Assembly (NCBI RefSeq): GCF_020379485.1
Contig: NC_063439.1
Span: forward strand, 13,833,683 to 13,897,682
Length of the DNA: 64,000 bases
From: Brassica napus
Lineage: Eukaryota > Streptophyta > Magnoliopsida > Brassicales > Brassicaceae
Direction of reading: 5' to 3'
Shown: positions 10,683 to 20,773 of the stretch, piece after piece
How positions within the stretch are numbered: position 1 is the stretch's first letter
Layout of the letters: every line of letters starts with the position of its first letter
The notes under the pieces: model-generated
What the model saw: only the letters and a program-made list of their open reading frames with translations
What the model was told of the DNA's origin: nothing
Database searches by the model: none
Translations under genes and position numbers: made by a program

Positions 10683-12153
10683 TCAATACTATTAAATTAG
10701 AAACATGTCCAATTGATATTAGTTCAGTCCAAATTTTAAAAACAGAGCATTTAAATATAACTGCTTACATGCGTAAATAAACATAACTGTTTAACCTAAA
10801 ATCTAACGTTAAATAATATGGCATCTAAATAACAAGGCAGTTCATAACCACTAAAGTCCTATATTTTAGGACTACCAAGATAGCAACCGCCAAACAAAAA
10901 TGTTGGAAAAACATTATTAATAAATTGATTAAATTCTAGATAACAAAAATGAAAAACTTGACTTCTCTATTAAAAACTATACAAAACGGATTTTAAAAAT
11001 AATTAAAAACTAAAAAAGAATAAATTTTATCCCAATGTATATGGTCTCATACTCAGATATCTTAGGTTTTTAAATATTGTTTTTTACAAAACCCAAACCA
11101 AAATTATCTTGGGTCACCGGATTTACGGTTACACCACGGATCCGGCTCGGATTTCAAAACACTGAGTATGAGACTTGGATTTTCGGGTCGATTATGAGTC
11201 GGGTTTTTTGGATAAGAATATTCTTGACTAATTATGTTAGGTAACTACTAAAAAAAATATAATGTGTTGCAAACTTTAGAGATAAAGTTTAAAAATAGTT
11301 TATGAAATGCATATGACATAAGTATATAACTAGAGAAAAAGACTATGATAGCATCAAACCAAGTTTTTGTTCCCAAAGTAGCACTCAAGGCTCAAAGTCA
11401 CAAAAATAGGTTTCATTAAAGAGGTAAATATACACTTATACCCCTTGGGTTAACTAATCCAAACCTTAGGGTTTAGAGTTAAGGAATGGAGTTTTGGAAT
11501 TAGGGTTTAAAATTTTATAAAAAATAAATACTAAAATAAAAAATAAAAATTTTAAAAACAGTTTCAAAAAGTATTTTTAAATTATAAAAAGAAAATTTGA
11601 AAAAAAATAAAAAAAAATTTCGAAAAAAAATATTTCAAAAAAAATTATAAAAATTTCGAATCTGAAAACACATAATCTGAAACTATAAAAAAATATTCTT
11701 TTTTTTATATTTTTATATTTTTATTTTATTTATTTTTATTTATTTTTGTTTGTTTATTTAATTCTAAACCAAGGGTATTAGGGATATTTTACCCTTTAAT
11801 GAATGTCATTTTTGTGACTTTCTCCTTCTAGTGCTATTTTTGAGACATAAACTTCAAAAGATGCTATTATTGACAATTGCCCATATAACTATGCAACTTG
11901 ACATATTTAATATTGTTACCAAAAAATACATTAAATTAAATTTATATTAATTACAAAAACACATGTTTTTAAATATCGTTTTTTCACAAAACCCGAATCG
12001 GTTTTAGATTGGATCACCAGGTTTACCGGTTCAACCGCGGGTCTGGATCGTGTTTTAAAACACTGTAAAAAACACAAATAGAAAAATTAAGTTTCTCCAA
12101 AAAAATAAAATAAAAAATATACCCACCCTTTGAAAGGACGGGTCAACATCTAG
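10683..12153 (+). mobile_element. Non-autonomous Helitron
   Basis: It starts TCAATACTATTAAATTAG, ends CATCTAG, and lies between host A (10682) and T (12154) with no target duplication. A GC-rich imperfect hairpin (ACCCACCC...GGACGGGT) sits ~10 bases before the CTAG end. Joining the flanks restores LTR sequence matching fragment H (AATAATT then TTAAAA), which supports both edges. It contains the 550-bp MULE MITE and two copies of a ~110-bp segment (near 11066 and 11967). No RepHel protein is encoded. Confidence 0.82.
11333..11882. mobile_element. MULE-type MITE with 9-bp TSD
   Basis: Flanked by perfect ATATAACTA duplications (11324-11332 and 11883-11891). The ends form imperfect inverted repeats of ~110 bp (ATAGCATC, AGTAGCACT/AATAGCACT and AAAGTCACAAAAAT in both arms). 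The centre is A/T-rich and non-coding. It lies inside the Helitron and is therefore younger than it. Confidence 0.8.
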
Positions 12154-12212
12154 TTAGTAGTTAAAATATTTATAAACCATGGGTAAAAATTGTTTAAATC
12201 CATGGTCTATCA

Positions 12213-12467
12213 ACTCCCCAGACCTTACCTTTTTGCTTGTCCTCAAGCAAAACAAACATGCAGTTTCTCTGAAAGAGGTTTGAAAACAAACGAACTCATA
12301 TAATTTAAAACTTAGAATGAACACCTTAGACAGTCCTAGTCTCAGAAGCACACTATACCATATCCTAGTCTAGCAACCAAATTCATCTAGTCAACAACTT
12401 AGCAAATCATGTCTGACAATCCCCTCTACCAACTTTAATTCTTTACATAAATAAACTGTAGGCTTTA
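12213..12467 (-). mobile_element. Internal 3' piece of element B with polypurine tract
   Basis: Starts with the reversed polypurine tract ACTCCCCAGACCTTACC, then the conserved GCTTGTCCTCAAGC region. Matches the end of A's internal region (20490-20760) in reverse. Element A interrupts it at 12467; it resumes at 22063. Confidence 0.8.
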
Positions 12468-12666
12468 TGATATACCTTGGATTTGACCCGTTTTCATCCA
12501 TGGTATATAGGTGTTTTACTATATATATATCTATGTTTTCTACTTTTCTAGGTATGTTTTCAGGTTCAGGTGCATTTCGGAGTAAAGCTATGACTTTGGA
12601 GCATTTTGGAGCTTAAAAGACATTTCATCCGAGCTGACCATGTAGAGGTCGACAAGAGGAAGAACA

Positions 12667-12765
12667 ATCGATCGATGCACATCCAGTGCTGTCGATCGAC
12701 ACCATGAGATGCCTCGACAAATGAAGATTAATATCGATCGATGTACACAAGTACCATTGATCGAT
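12667..12765 (+). other. Two palindrome-pair hairpins in A 5' LTR
   Basis: ATCGATCGATGCAC (12667-12680) pairs with GTGCTGTCGATCGAC (12686-12700). ATCGATCGATGTAC (12733-12746) pairs with GTACCATTGATCGAT (12751-12765) across a 4-base loop. The same pairs sit at 20972-21005 and 21038-21070 in the 3' LTR; the second is also at 55042-55074 and 63326-63358 in N. Confidence 0.7.
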
Positions 12766-12865
12766 GTTGAGACATTGGACATGCGACATTTTGGATCCAG
12801 CGGACTTGAAGCCCAAGTCCAAGCTAAAATACAAAAATGCCCTGACGAGTTTTTAACCTAGTAGA

Positions 12866-12873
12866 TTATATAC
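12866..12873 (+). promoter_or_regulatory. Candidate LTR TATA box
   Basis: TTATATAC in a conserved block shared by all SID LTRs, followed by CTGCCTAAGTGTTTTGACGG and a GA-rich tract. Position in mid-LTR fits a U3/R boundary; transcription start is not demonstrated. Confidence 0.45.
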
Positions 12874-12920
12874 TGCCTAAGTGTTTTGACGGCAGAGAGA
12901 GCTTTTTGTTACAATTTTAC

Positions 12921-12957
<37 letters not shown>

Positions 12958-13750
12958 GAGAGAAGATCACTCGTGATTGGAACTCCTTGTTTTCATTTCT
13001 TTTCATCTATACTATGAATTCTCATTTCTTCATTGTCATGAATTGCTTTGCTATGTCTGAGTAGTTCATTTATTAGATCCAGGGTTCAGATAGTTTGTGG
13101 GATTAGCCCCAAACTATAGATCTGCCTTGTTGTGATATTCATGATAGATTTGTATTCATTGCTTGTTTTAGCCTTGCTAACTAGAATATGATCATAGGAT
13201 TGCATACTCAAGAACCCTTGTTATCCCATCCTGACATCTATCTATCATATTAGGACTGCTAGAGAGGGCTAACCGCCAATTTAGTATCTTAATATGGCAT
13301 ATCATACTCGCGCATAGGCCTGGCTCGAACCCGTCGATCGATGTCCTCAACTGACTATCGGTCGACGTAGGTAAAGGTGTATCGGTCGACGTCCCTATAG
13401 GACCATCGATCGACACTCTTTCGTTGTCAACATACTAACCGTTGAGATACGAGATCTAGTTTGTTAACCAGTGAAACATGCGACAGCTGATCACTGAGTT
13501 AAGCGGTTGAGCTCTAACATATCATGCATGCAACAAATAGGCATCTATAGATATTATAATCTCCAACACCTGAATAGTGGCCCTGCGTCTAATACCATTT
13601 CCAACCAAGTTACATTTACAACACTTAGAATTAATAAACACTAGATTTAATTGTTCCCTAGCTCCTTGTGGATTCAATCCCTAAGTACTTCATCTGAACC
13701 TCTTTTGACGAGAGTAATACTCCTTAGGGTAATTTGAGTGGTATCAAATT

Positions 13751-13768
13751 TGGCGTCATTGTCGAGGA
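13751..13768 (+). other. Degenerate tRNA-Asp primer binding site of element A
   Basis: TGGCGTCATTGTCGAGGA differs from the intact site in N (TGGCGCCGTTGCCGGGGA, complementary to the 3' end of tRNA-Asp) at four of 18 positions. All four are C-to-T or G-to-A transitions. Confidence 0.85.
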
Positions 13769-13859
13769 TCTTTGATCGCCATTAGATTTAGTTTTGTTGA
13801 TTCTTATTCTCTTCTCTACCTCATTTCTAACATAATCTTTTTCTTGTCTTTTCAGGTGA

Positions 13860-15941
13860 ATGCCCAGCGGTACCAGAAGCAACAAGGAGAAAGACTTGCT
13901 GTTCTCAGACGATCCTGCTCACTTGGAACGCACCATCCGTAGAGGTCAATGTTCCACATCGCTCGACGCAACAACTTCGTCGCCGATCGATACTCACAAC
14001 CAACCGTCGACTGACACCAGACCTTCATCGTCGATCGATCCTAATCGTTCGACAACGATCGATATTACACCGCGTACGTCGATCGATACCGTGTCGTCAA
14101 AAATGGTAAACGTTATTATTCTAACACAGGACGAGAATGGAAACCTGTATGACCAGGACGGTCATCTGCGTAATGCAACAGGTCAGAAAATAGACGCTCA
14201 GGGGACTGTAATCCCTAATGCTGATGCTACAGGAGCTGCTCATCCTGTAGACGAGGACGCTCGATCGAAACCACTGGCCGACTACAATCTCCCAGATGAG
14301 TACTATTCCAACAGATCAGCTATTTGACTTCCGGAGATCCAGAAGCAGAATTTCGAGCTGAAGCCTCAATACTACACTCTCATGTCGCAGATACCCTACT
14401 ATGGGTTACCGCACGAGCATCCTATGGACCATCTAGAACGGTTCGAGGATTTAATCGCTGCTATTCGGATGGAAGGAGTCCCCGAAGATTACCTGCTGTG
14501 CAAGATCTTCAGATACACGCTGAATGGAGAAGCGATGCACTTGCTTAGGCAGCTACCCACAGGATCCTTAACATCCTGGGCTGACATCAAGAATGCTTTC
14601 TTTTGAAACTTCTTCGATGAGGCGCGCGCTGAAGAAATTCGAAACGAAATTTCCACATTCTCGCAGGAGGCTGGAGAGTCCTTCAAAGATGCGTGGATTA
14701 GATTTAGGTTCTTCCAGCGAGACTGTCCACACCACGAATTTAACGAAGTGCAGCTGCTAAGCACTTTCTTCCGAGGTCTCGCCTTACAGTATCAAATGGC
14801 TCTTGATACGGCGAGTGAAGGAAACTTCACTACTCGGAATCCATTAGAAGCTGTGAGACTTATCGAAAACCTTGCTAACAGCAGCAGCACCAAAAACACT
14901 GACTCTGAACGGAAGAAATCTGTAGCCTATATCAGGAAGGAACAGATGGACGAAGTAAGAGCTAAGTTAGATGTGATGCACGAGCTTCTTAGGAAGCAAG
15001 TCTGTTTAGCTGAAGGAGAAGTAGCAGATACGGAAGGAGAAGAAAATGTGAACTACATCGGAGGTACCAGATTCCAGAAATTTGGATACCAGGGCGGAAA
15101 CAGAAACTTCTTTGGAAATGGTCAAAGAAGTAACCAGAGTTCACAATTTCAAAAACCCTTCAACAACAACAAAAGCTACTCGAACTCCTACTACCAGAAT
15201 CCACCACCCCAGACTCAAGAAAGCAAGATCGAAGAAATGCTTGATCGAGTACTGTTGGGACAACAACAACTCACTATGGATGTCAACGGTAAAATAGACC
15301 CCGCTTACAACAATCTAAACACCAAAATCGAGACTTTAGGGACTCAGGTGAGAAAACTTGAAACGCAAGTGATTCGGACTGGCGAAACTACAAAGAGGCA
15401 AGAAGCTTTCGCTAGAGAGGTAGGAGCTGACAAAGGAAAACACCACGTAAATGCCATCATAGATGATGATTTCTGGCAAGTGGTGAGACATGAAAAGCTT
15501 GAGGAGGGAGACTTCGAAATCGAAAGCTCCATGAGTCTCGGCGGATCACAATGGTGTCGGCCGATGTCGATGAACTCGCATCGATCGACAGACCATGACG
15601 GAGATCGATGGACGGATTACTCCAGTCATCGATCGACGACGTCCGCTAAATCGACTGAATGCAATGCAGTTCGAATTCTAACTCATGAGGAATTTGCAGC
15701 TAAGCATCCTCACCCACCCTCCCCTTTCTATGATAAAATCGATCGATCGGTTGACCCAACCATCGATCGACAGAATGAGTCCGACGTCGATCGACAGAAT
15801 GAGTCCGACGTCGATCGTCACAACACACCTCCCATCGATCGGCCGGCACCTCTGACATACCGAGTACGGTTACCCTCAATCGATAATGACTATATCAACG
15901 CACTCAAACCACCACCGAAACCATTAGTTAGCCCACCCTAA
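13860..15941 (+). pseudogene. gag of element A with Asn/Gln-rich tail, broken by nonsense codons
   Basis: ATG at 13860 opens a Ser/Thr-rich leader full of Ser-Ile-Asp from TCGATCGAT. A retrotransposon gag domain follows (HPMDHLERFEDLIAAI, LLRQLPTGSLTSW, DAWIRFRFFQRDCPHH), ~14380-14830. Then comes an Asn/Gln-rich region and a coiled coil (QESKIEEMLDRV). I see no CCHC zinc knuckle, which Athila gag proteins usually have. The frame is continuous but hit by TGA at 14325 and 14604 (both CGA in N) and TAA at 15939 (GAA in N). The later part uses all three frames of the TCGATCGA palindrome. Confidence 0.85.
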
Positions 15942-17162
15942 CCAAAACCCAACCCTTTAAATAGATCACCAGAACCAGTTCAAGAAGATCAGGAAACTGA
16001 AGGGAGAAGGTTAAGGAAAAGAAAGGAGAAAATTCCTAAGAACCTTAAGAGGGAAGCTAACGATAAGGAGATGGATGGTTTCACTAAAAGAATCCTCAGA
16101 ATCCCAATCGAAAAACCTTTTGATGAAGCTTACTTCACACACATGTTGTGGATGTTCTTCAGAGAAACAAAGGTAACTGAGGAGGTCATTAAGAGAATGT
16201 TTCATCAAGTCAGAGAGAAGATGAGACACATGATCACATTGTCGAAGAAGAGTGATCCTGGGAAGTTTGCAATACCATGCGTAGTCAAGGGTTTTGAATT
16301 TCCCCATTCAATGTGTGACACAGGAGCATCTGTCACTATCCTCCCTAGGATCATGGCAGACCATCTTGGTTTGACCATCGAACCTTCAACAGAATCCTTC
16401 ACCTTCGTGGATCTTTCAGAAAAACGATCAGGAGGTATCATCAGAGATCTGGAGGTACAGATTGGTAATGCCCTTGTCCCGGTAGATTTTCATGTCATGG
16501 ACATCAAACTTAACTGGAACTCTTCACTTCTGCTTGGAAGATCTTTCCTAGCTACAGTAGGAGTTGTATGTTACATGAACAAAAACAAATTGTGTCTGAC
16601 GCTGATAGACCCCAACATCCACTATGACCCTATCCGACCTAAGAGAAAAATTATTAATTCTGTGGATTACGGGAAAGAACTTGGCTTCATTGGCGCATGC
16701 CATTGTGGAGCAGAGTACGAATCAGAGTACAAAACAGAGTACTCGGAATCGATCGACACCCACACCTTTCCATCGACCGATTCCAATGAGTCAACGGTGA
16801 CCGATGACCGCAACAACACGTCGCTCGACGTTGATCAGCCGGTTGACCATTTCGCTCTACCTAATCATTGTTACCCATACTTTGCCTTCCAACCTCCAAG
16901 CAAGAGAGGACGTGATGATTATTCCAAAGGCAGTTGGGCAGACAGTGGTTTCCATGAAAGTTTTGCAGTTGACACTATAATTACTTCACCTAACGAGGAA
17001 CATACAGAGGAATACTATGAGGATTATTGGAAGGAACGTGCAATAGAAATGTCTTTGCAGGATGAAAGATTTGAAACACATAAGTTCACCAACACGTTTC
17101 CAACATCGTTCGACGAAGTGTACTCCACATCGGTCGATACCCACCCTCGTCCAGCAAAATAA
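15942..17162 (+). pseudogene. Aspartic protease region of element A polyprotein
   Basis: Same frame as gag. A basic linker (RLRKRKEKIPKNLKRE) leads into a retropepsin-like domain with catalytic CDTGAS (Asp codon 16317-16319), SFTFVDLSEKRSGGI and LLLGRSFLATVG. The active-site triplet is intact, unlike C. It would release gag products from the polyprotein. A Glu/Tyr-rich acidic tail follows. TAA at 17160 replaces CAA of N, a C-to-T change. Confidence 0.85.
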
Positions 17163-19374
17163 CCGCTCACATCGATCGACACCCATACAGGAACATCGAT
17201 CGATATTCGCGCCGCAGCGAAAATCCAGCAGCAGGAGAATATTCCCTCTCCAACTAGGTTTATAGATACCTATTTAAAACGTTTTGCACCCCTGAAACCA
17301 CCTCCACACACCAGAGCAGATAGACAAGCAGAAAAGATGAACACTCTTCCGTCTACATCAACAAGAAAATCCATGAAGAGCAATCATCTCAAGAACACAA
17401 GTTCTGCAGAAATTATTCTGCCCTCGATCGATGCATCTGTATCAACATCGATCGATACTATTCTTAAACCTAAGCTTTCTATTTCTAAATTGAATGATAA
17501 TGCAAACATTGATTACGGTTTTCTAACACCTGATGAATTTGGTATTTTCAGGGACCCAGATGGCAACGCACGTGCAATAGATGGAAGGATCTTACAAGTG
17601 TCCAGAGAGGACATAGCAGATATCCTATAAGTGGCCAATGGACCTGACAACCTATTCTCACAGCAACGTGGCACTCCAGACGTCAATCAAACCAATCCAA
17701 ACAAACACGTAGGAGTCGCCGCAACAGAAATCAATCCAGATCTATCATGCCAAACAAAAGGCCAAGCTTCGATCGACGGGACAACTCGGACATCGATCGA
17801 CAGGATAACACCAACGTCGACCGATAAGGATGACCCGACGTCGATCGACAGACGTTATGAATTTGGATACCGGGCTTTTGACATGTACGGAGCCAGAAAG
17901 TTCACTTGGGAACGAAGGGACGAGTATGGAGTCTACAGAGATGAGTGTGGACACGCACGAGGCGTAGCTGGTGAGATGATACCTGTCACAAAGGACGACA
18001 TCAGGAAATTACTGGAAAGAGCATCTCTTTTTGAAGAGAGCCACATCTGTCTTCCAGAACAAGCCACTTCCTTCACACTCACAAGACTGGCACCAGAACT
18101 CTACACCAAAGATGAAATTAACGAGATGGTGACTGGTATTTGTGGAGCTCAGGAAAAACTGGGAGGGAAGCTCAAATCATTGGTAGAAGATACACATCAA
18201 CCTTTGGATAGAGACTACAATGAGCTTTTCAGAAGTATGGTAGAAATGAGGACATAAATTGAGAGTTTACGACATCAACTTGAGAAGGAAGCCACGACCT
18301 CAGCATCGATCGACGCACCACATGCACCATCGATCGACGTCAGTCTTCCGACAGCCCATATCCCTACTGAACCTCAATGTTCAGCAGAACACAAGGATGA
18401 ATGGGAAGTCTCATACATCAGCACGAGGATAAATGACGTGTACTACCCTCTCAACAACAACGTGGACTGGCTGAGCACTAAAATCGAGCTACTACAGCAA
18501 GATCTGGACACTATTCGCAAGAAGGACCAACAACCAGCCACATCGATCGACGTGTGTACCATCACATCGCTCGACGCTAAGATCTTAGCCATGGATGATA
18601 GGGAGCAAACTTACAAGGACATGCATGACCGCTTCGTATCACCAGTCATGCTATATTTAAACAAATTGTCTAGTCAAATTCTTCATGCCCAAAGGGATAT
18701 TGATAAAATTACTAATCAAAATGCAGGCAAACTCATCTTCGATCGACAGGCTACAAGGGCCATGGATCGATGGCAAGAATCCTGTAGAGTTACTTCCCTA
18801 CACAGCAGCAGAGGTTGACAAGATCACATCCAAGATCTACACTGCTATAGACACCATAGAGGAACGACTTGACAAACGCTGCGATGACATCTACTTTCCA
18901 TTCGACAACAGAATCAGTGGACTATACAGCCACACAGAATGGCTACAGAAAGAAGTCAAAGCCATTCAGAGGCAACTCGTAGCTCAACACCAGATATCAG
19001 CATCGATCGACAGGAAGCGAGCGAAATCGCTCGATGGTAATTCGTCGAGATCGACCAACGAACACTTAATCGCATCGATCGACGCCGAGTCTACACCAGT
19101 CGGTGAGCAGCTGATACACAAAACGATAGAGTCAATGCACGAGGAACTAACAGAACTTTCAGCATACGCCTATGACAACATTGGCTGGCACCAGGTCAGC
19201 ATTGAAAATGTTCAAGATAGGCTACAGAACATCTCCAATGTACTTAAGAAGATGGATGACAAGTGGACAAGAAATGATGAGGCCACAAGAAGTTTCATTG
19301 CATCTTGGTCCAGAATGTGCAGAGATGACGTGGATGCTTGTTTTCCAACAAGCAGCTGTTTATCCACCAAATAG
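17163..19374 (+). pseudogene. SID-rich coiled-coil extension of element A, unknown function
   Basis: Where Athila pol would lie there is instead a low-complexity, coiled-coil protein. It continues in the gag frame to about 18700, then shifts once and ends with TAG at 19374. Two related short modules occur: DEFGIFRDPDGNAR (~17531) and DEYGVYRDECGHAR (~17920), each followed by a V[ST][RK][ED]DI stretch. A third, weaker one is in gag (DENGNLYDQDGHLR). Three longer units (starting ~18090, ~18400, ~18800) each have a helix opener, a Gln/Leu coiled coil and a Ser-Ile-Asp tail. TAA at 17628 is private to A; TAA at 18255 is shared with N. I cannot assign a domain. Confidence 0.65.
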
Positions 19375-19420
19375 CCAATCACTACCACAGTCAAGCTAAA
19401 TGACTATAACCAAGCGCTGA

Positions 19421-19436
19421 GTGGGAGGCAACCCAC
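19421..19436 (+). other. Conserved hairpin GTGGGAGGCAACCCAC in element A
   Basis: Lies 47 bases after the stop of the extension ORF. The identical 16-mer is in N (61721), C (4849) and F (41437). Confidence 0.65.
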
Positions 19437-19690
19437 TATTAGGTATTTTATTTTGGTTTTAGTAGCTAGCATTTGCTTACTTTCGTTTTATTTCTTTCAG
19501 ATTTAGGAGACCCAAGTAGGAGGACCTGAATATCGACCGCCGACGAGATGTCGACATCGCTCGATATAGACAAACACACGACGATCGATGCAACATTTTC
19601 ACATCGATCGATATCTAATCCGGTCAGATGTATCTTCCTTACTTGTTACATTTCGTACTTATGAATTATTCCATCATAACTCCAACTGAG

Positions 19691-19726
19691 TTACACTGGG
19701 ACAGTGTAATTTAAGTCTGGGGGGAG
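19691..19726 (+). other. Hairpin plus internal polypurine tract of element A
   Basis: TTACACTG-GGA-CAGTGTAA is a perfect 8-bp stem, followed directly by AAGTCTGGGGGGAG (19713-19726) and, 7 bases later, TGATATAAT. It reproduces the terminal polypurine-tract/LTR junction (20760-20780) about 1 kb early. Confidence 0.65.
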
Positions 19727-20759
19727 ATTTACTGATATAATTTATTTTATTCTTATATAAAAAGAATTTTAATAAATTATGCTTAGCTATTGAAAATGGG
19801 ACTATGATCTTATATTGATTTAAACTTGAATATCTAACCAATCTTTAGCACCATTTTAGATTTACTGATTGCAGATAGCACTATAGATGCTAAAGCAGAT
19901 CAACCTATCAACTACACACTTGCCTTGACCGTATGAAGTAACCAAAGCTGATTTCCAACACTAAACCTGACATAACCGGTTGTCTTGGGGCTTGGTATAC
20001 ATGGGATCAGATTCTTCCGACAGGTCTGGAAGGTAACGCCTTGTGTAGATTATTTATTACATTTTCTCTCTCTAAATTTCGACCCTAGATTAGTTAGTGA
20101 TTTATATTTCAGTTCTACCCATTAAAAAAAAAATCTATTGCTTACTTAGGATGAGTCTGAACAGGACTTGCTGGCTAAAACCATTAAGGCTTGATTCATA
20201 AAGACTCCAATAAAAGAGTTTGAAACGGGACTTGGAGGCGGCAATCTTCAAGGCTCGCTTTCACAAAGAATTCTTGGATATAGGTCAAAAAGAAGTGAAC
20301 AGAGCTTCGTGGCTACCACCATTAAGTTTTGATTCATGGAAGCCTGTCCAATCTTGGTCACTGATCCTGCAATGGAAGCAGACTTTGACTCAAGAGAGAA
20401 AATGAGAGAGAGAGAGAAATTAGGAACTAACTTTTACCTGAAGTTCCAGATACTTGTCTGAAATCCTTGCATCTATGATCGATACTCCCAAGGTAAAACA
20501 TTCATTTTATATTTATGCCAAGAAATGAAGTCAGTAGAGGGGATGTCAGACGTGAATTGCTGAGTTGTGTTATGTTAGAAATGGTTGCTAAGCTAGGATA
20601 TTGCATAGTGTGCTTCTGTGATTAGGACTTTTTAGATGTGGTTGCAAAATTGTTGAGAAAAAGATTTCTATGCTTTAAAATCTGTAGTCCCTAATATTTT
20701 TTCAAACCTCTTTCAGAGAGACTGCTTGTATGTTTTGCTTGAGGACAAGTAAAAGGGTA
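19727..20759 (+). other. 3' untranslated region of element A
   Basis: A/T-rich, no coding sequence supported. Conserved in B, C, J and N, including the repeated phrases based on GATTCATGGAAGCCTGTCCA and the GCTTGAGGACAAG block just before the polypurine tract. The conservation points to packaging or 3'-end signals rather than protein. Confidence 0.55.
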
Positions 20760-20773
20760 AGTCTGGGGGAGTT
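20760..20773 (+). other. Terminal polypurine tract of element A
   Basis: AAGTCTGGGGGAGT immediately before the TG of the 3' LTR. Confidence 0.85.

Larger units (their letters stand above)
8124..12212 (-). repeat. 3' LTR of element B (minus), split by a solo LTR and a Helitron
   Basis: The + strand begins TGATAACACTCAAATT at 8124 and ends GGTCTATCA at 12212, followed by a reversed polypurine tract. Removing the solo LTR (8767-10126 plus one TSD copy) and the Helitron (10683-12153) leaves 643 + 551 + 59 = 1,253 bp, matching the ~1.28-kb LTRs of A and N. Its left edge interrupts the gag gene of C, so B inserted into C in the same orientation. One palindrome pair (near 10500-10530) is present. 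Confidence 0.8.
12468..13746 (+). repeat. 5' LTR of element A
   Basis: 1,279 bp. Contains two palindrome hairpins (12667-12765), TATA-like TTATATAC (12866-12873), a (GA)n tract near 12920-12952 and a second palindrome cluster near 13335-13410. Relative to the 3' LTR it lacks ~50 bp near 13620 but keeps a 24-bp palindrome unit near 13363 that the 3' LTR lost. Confidence 0.95.

Noticed and set aside
12918..12952. (GA)n tracts as independent microsatellites of interest
   Set aside because: They are a fixed part of SID LTRs next to the TATA-like block; length varies as expected for simple repeats.
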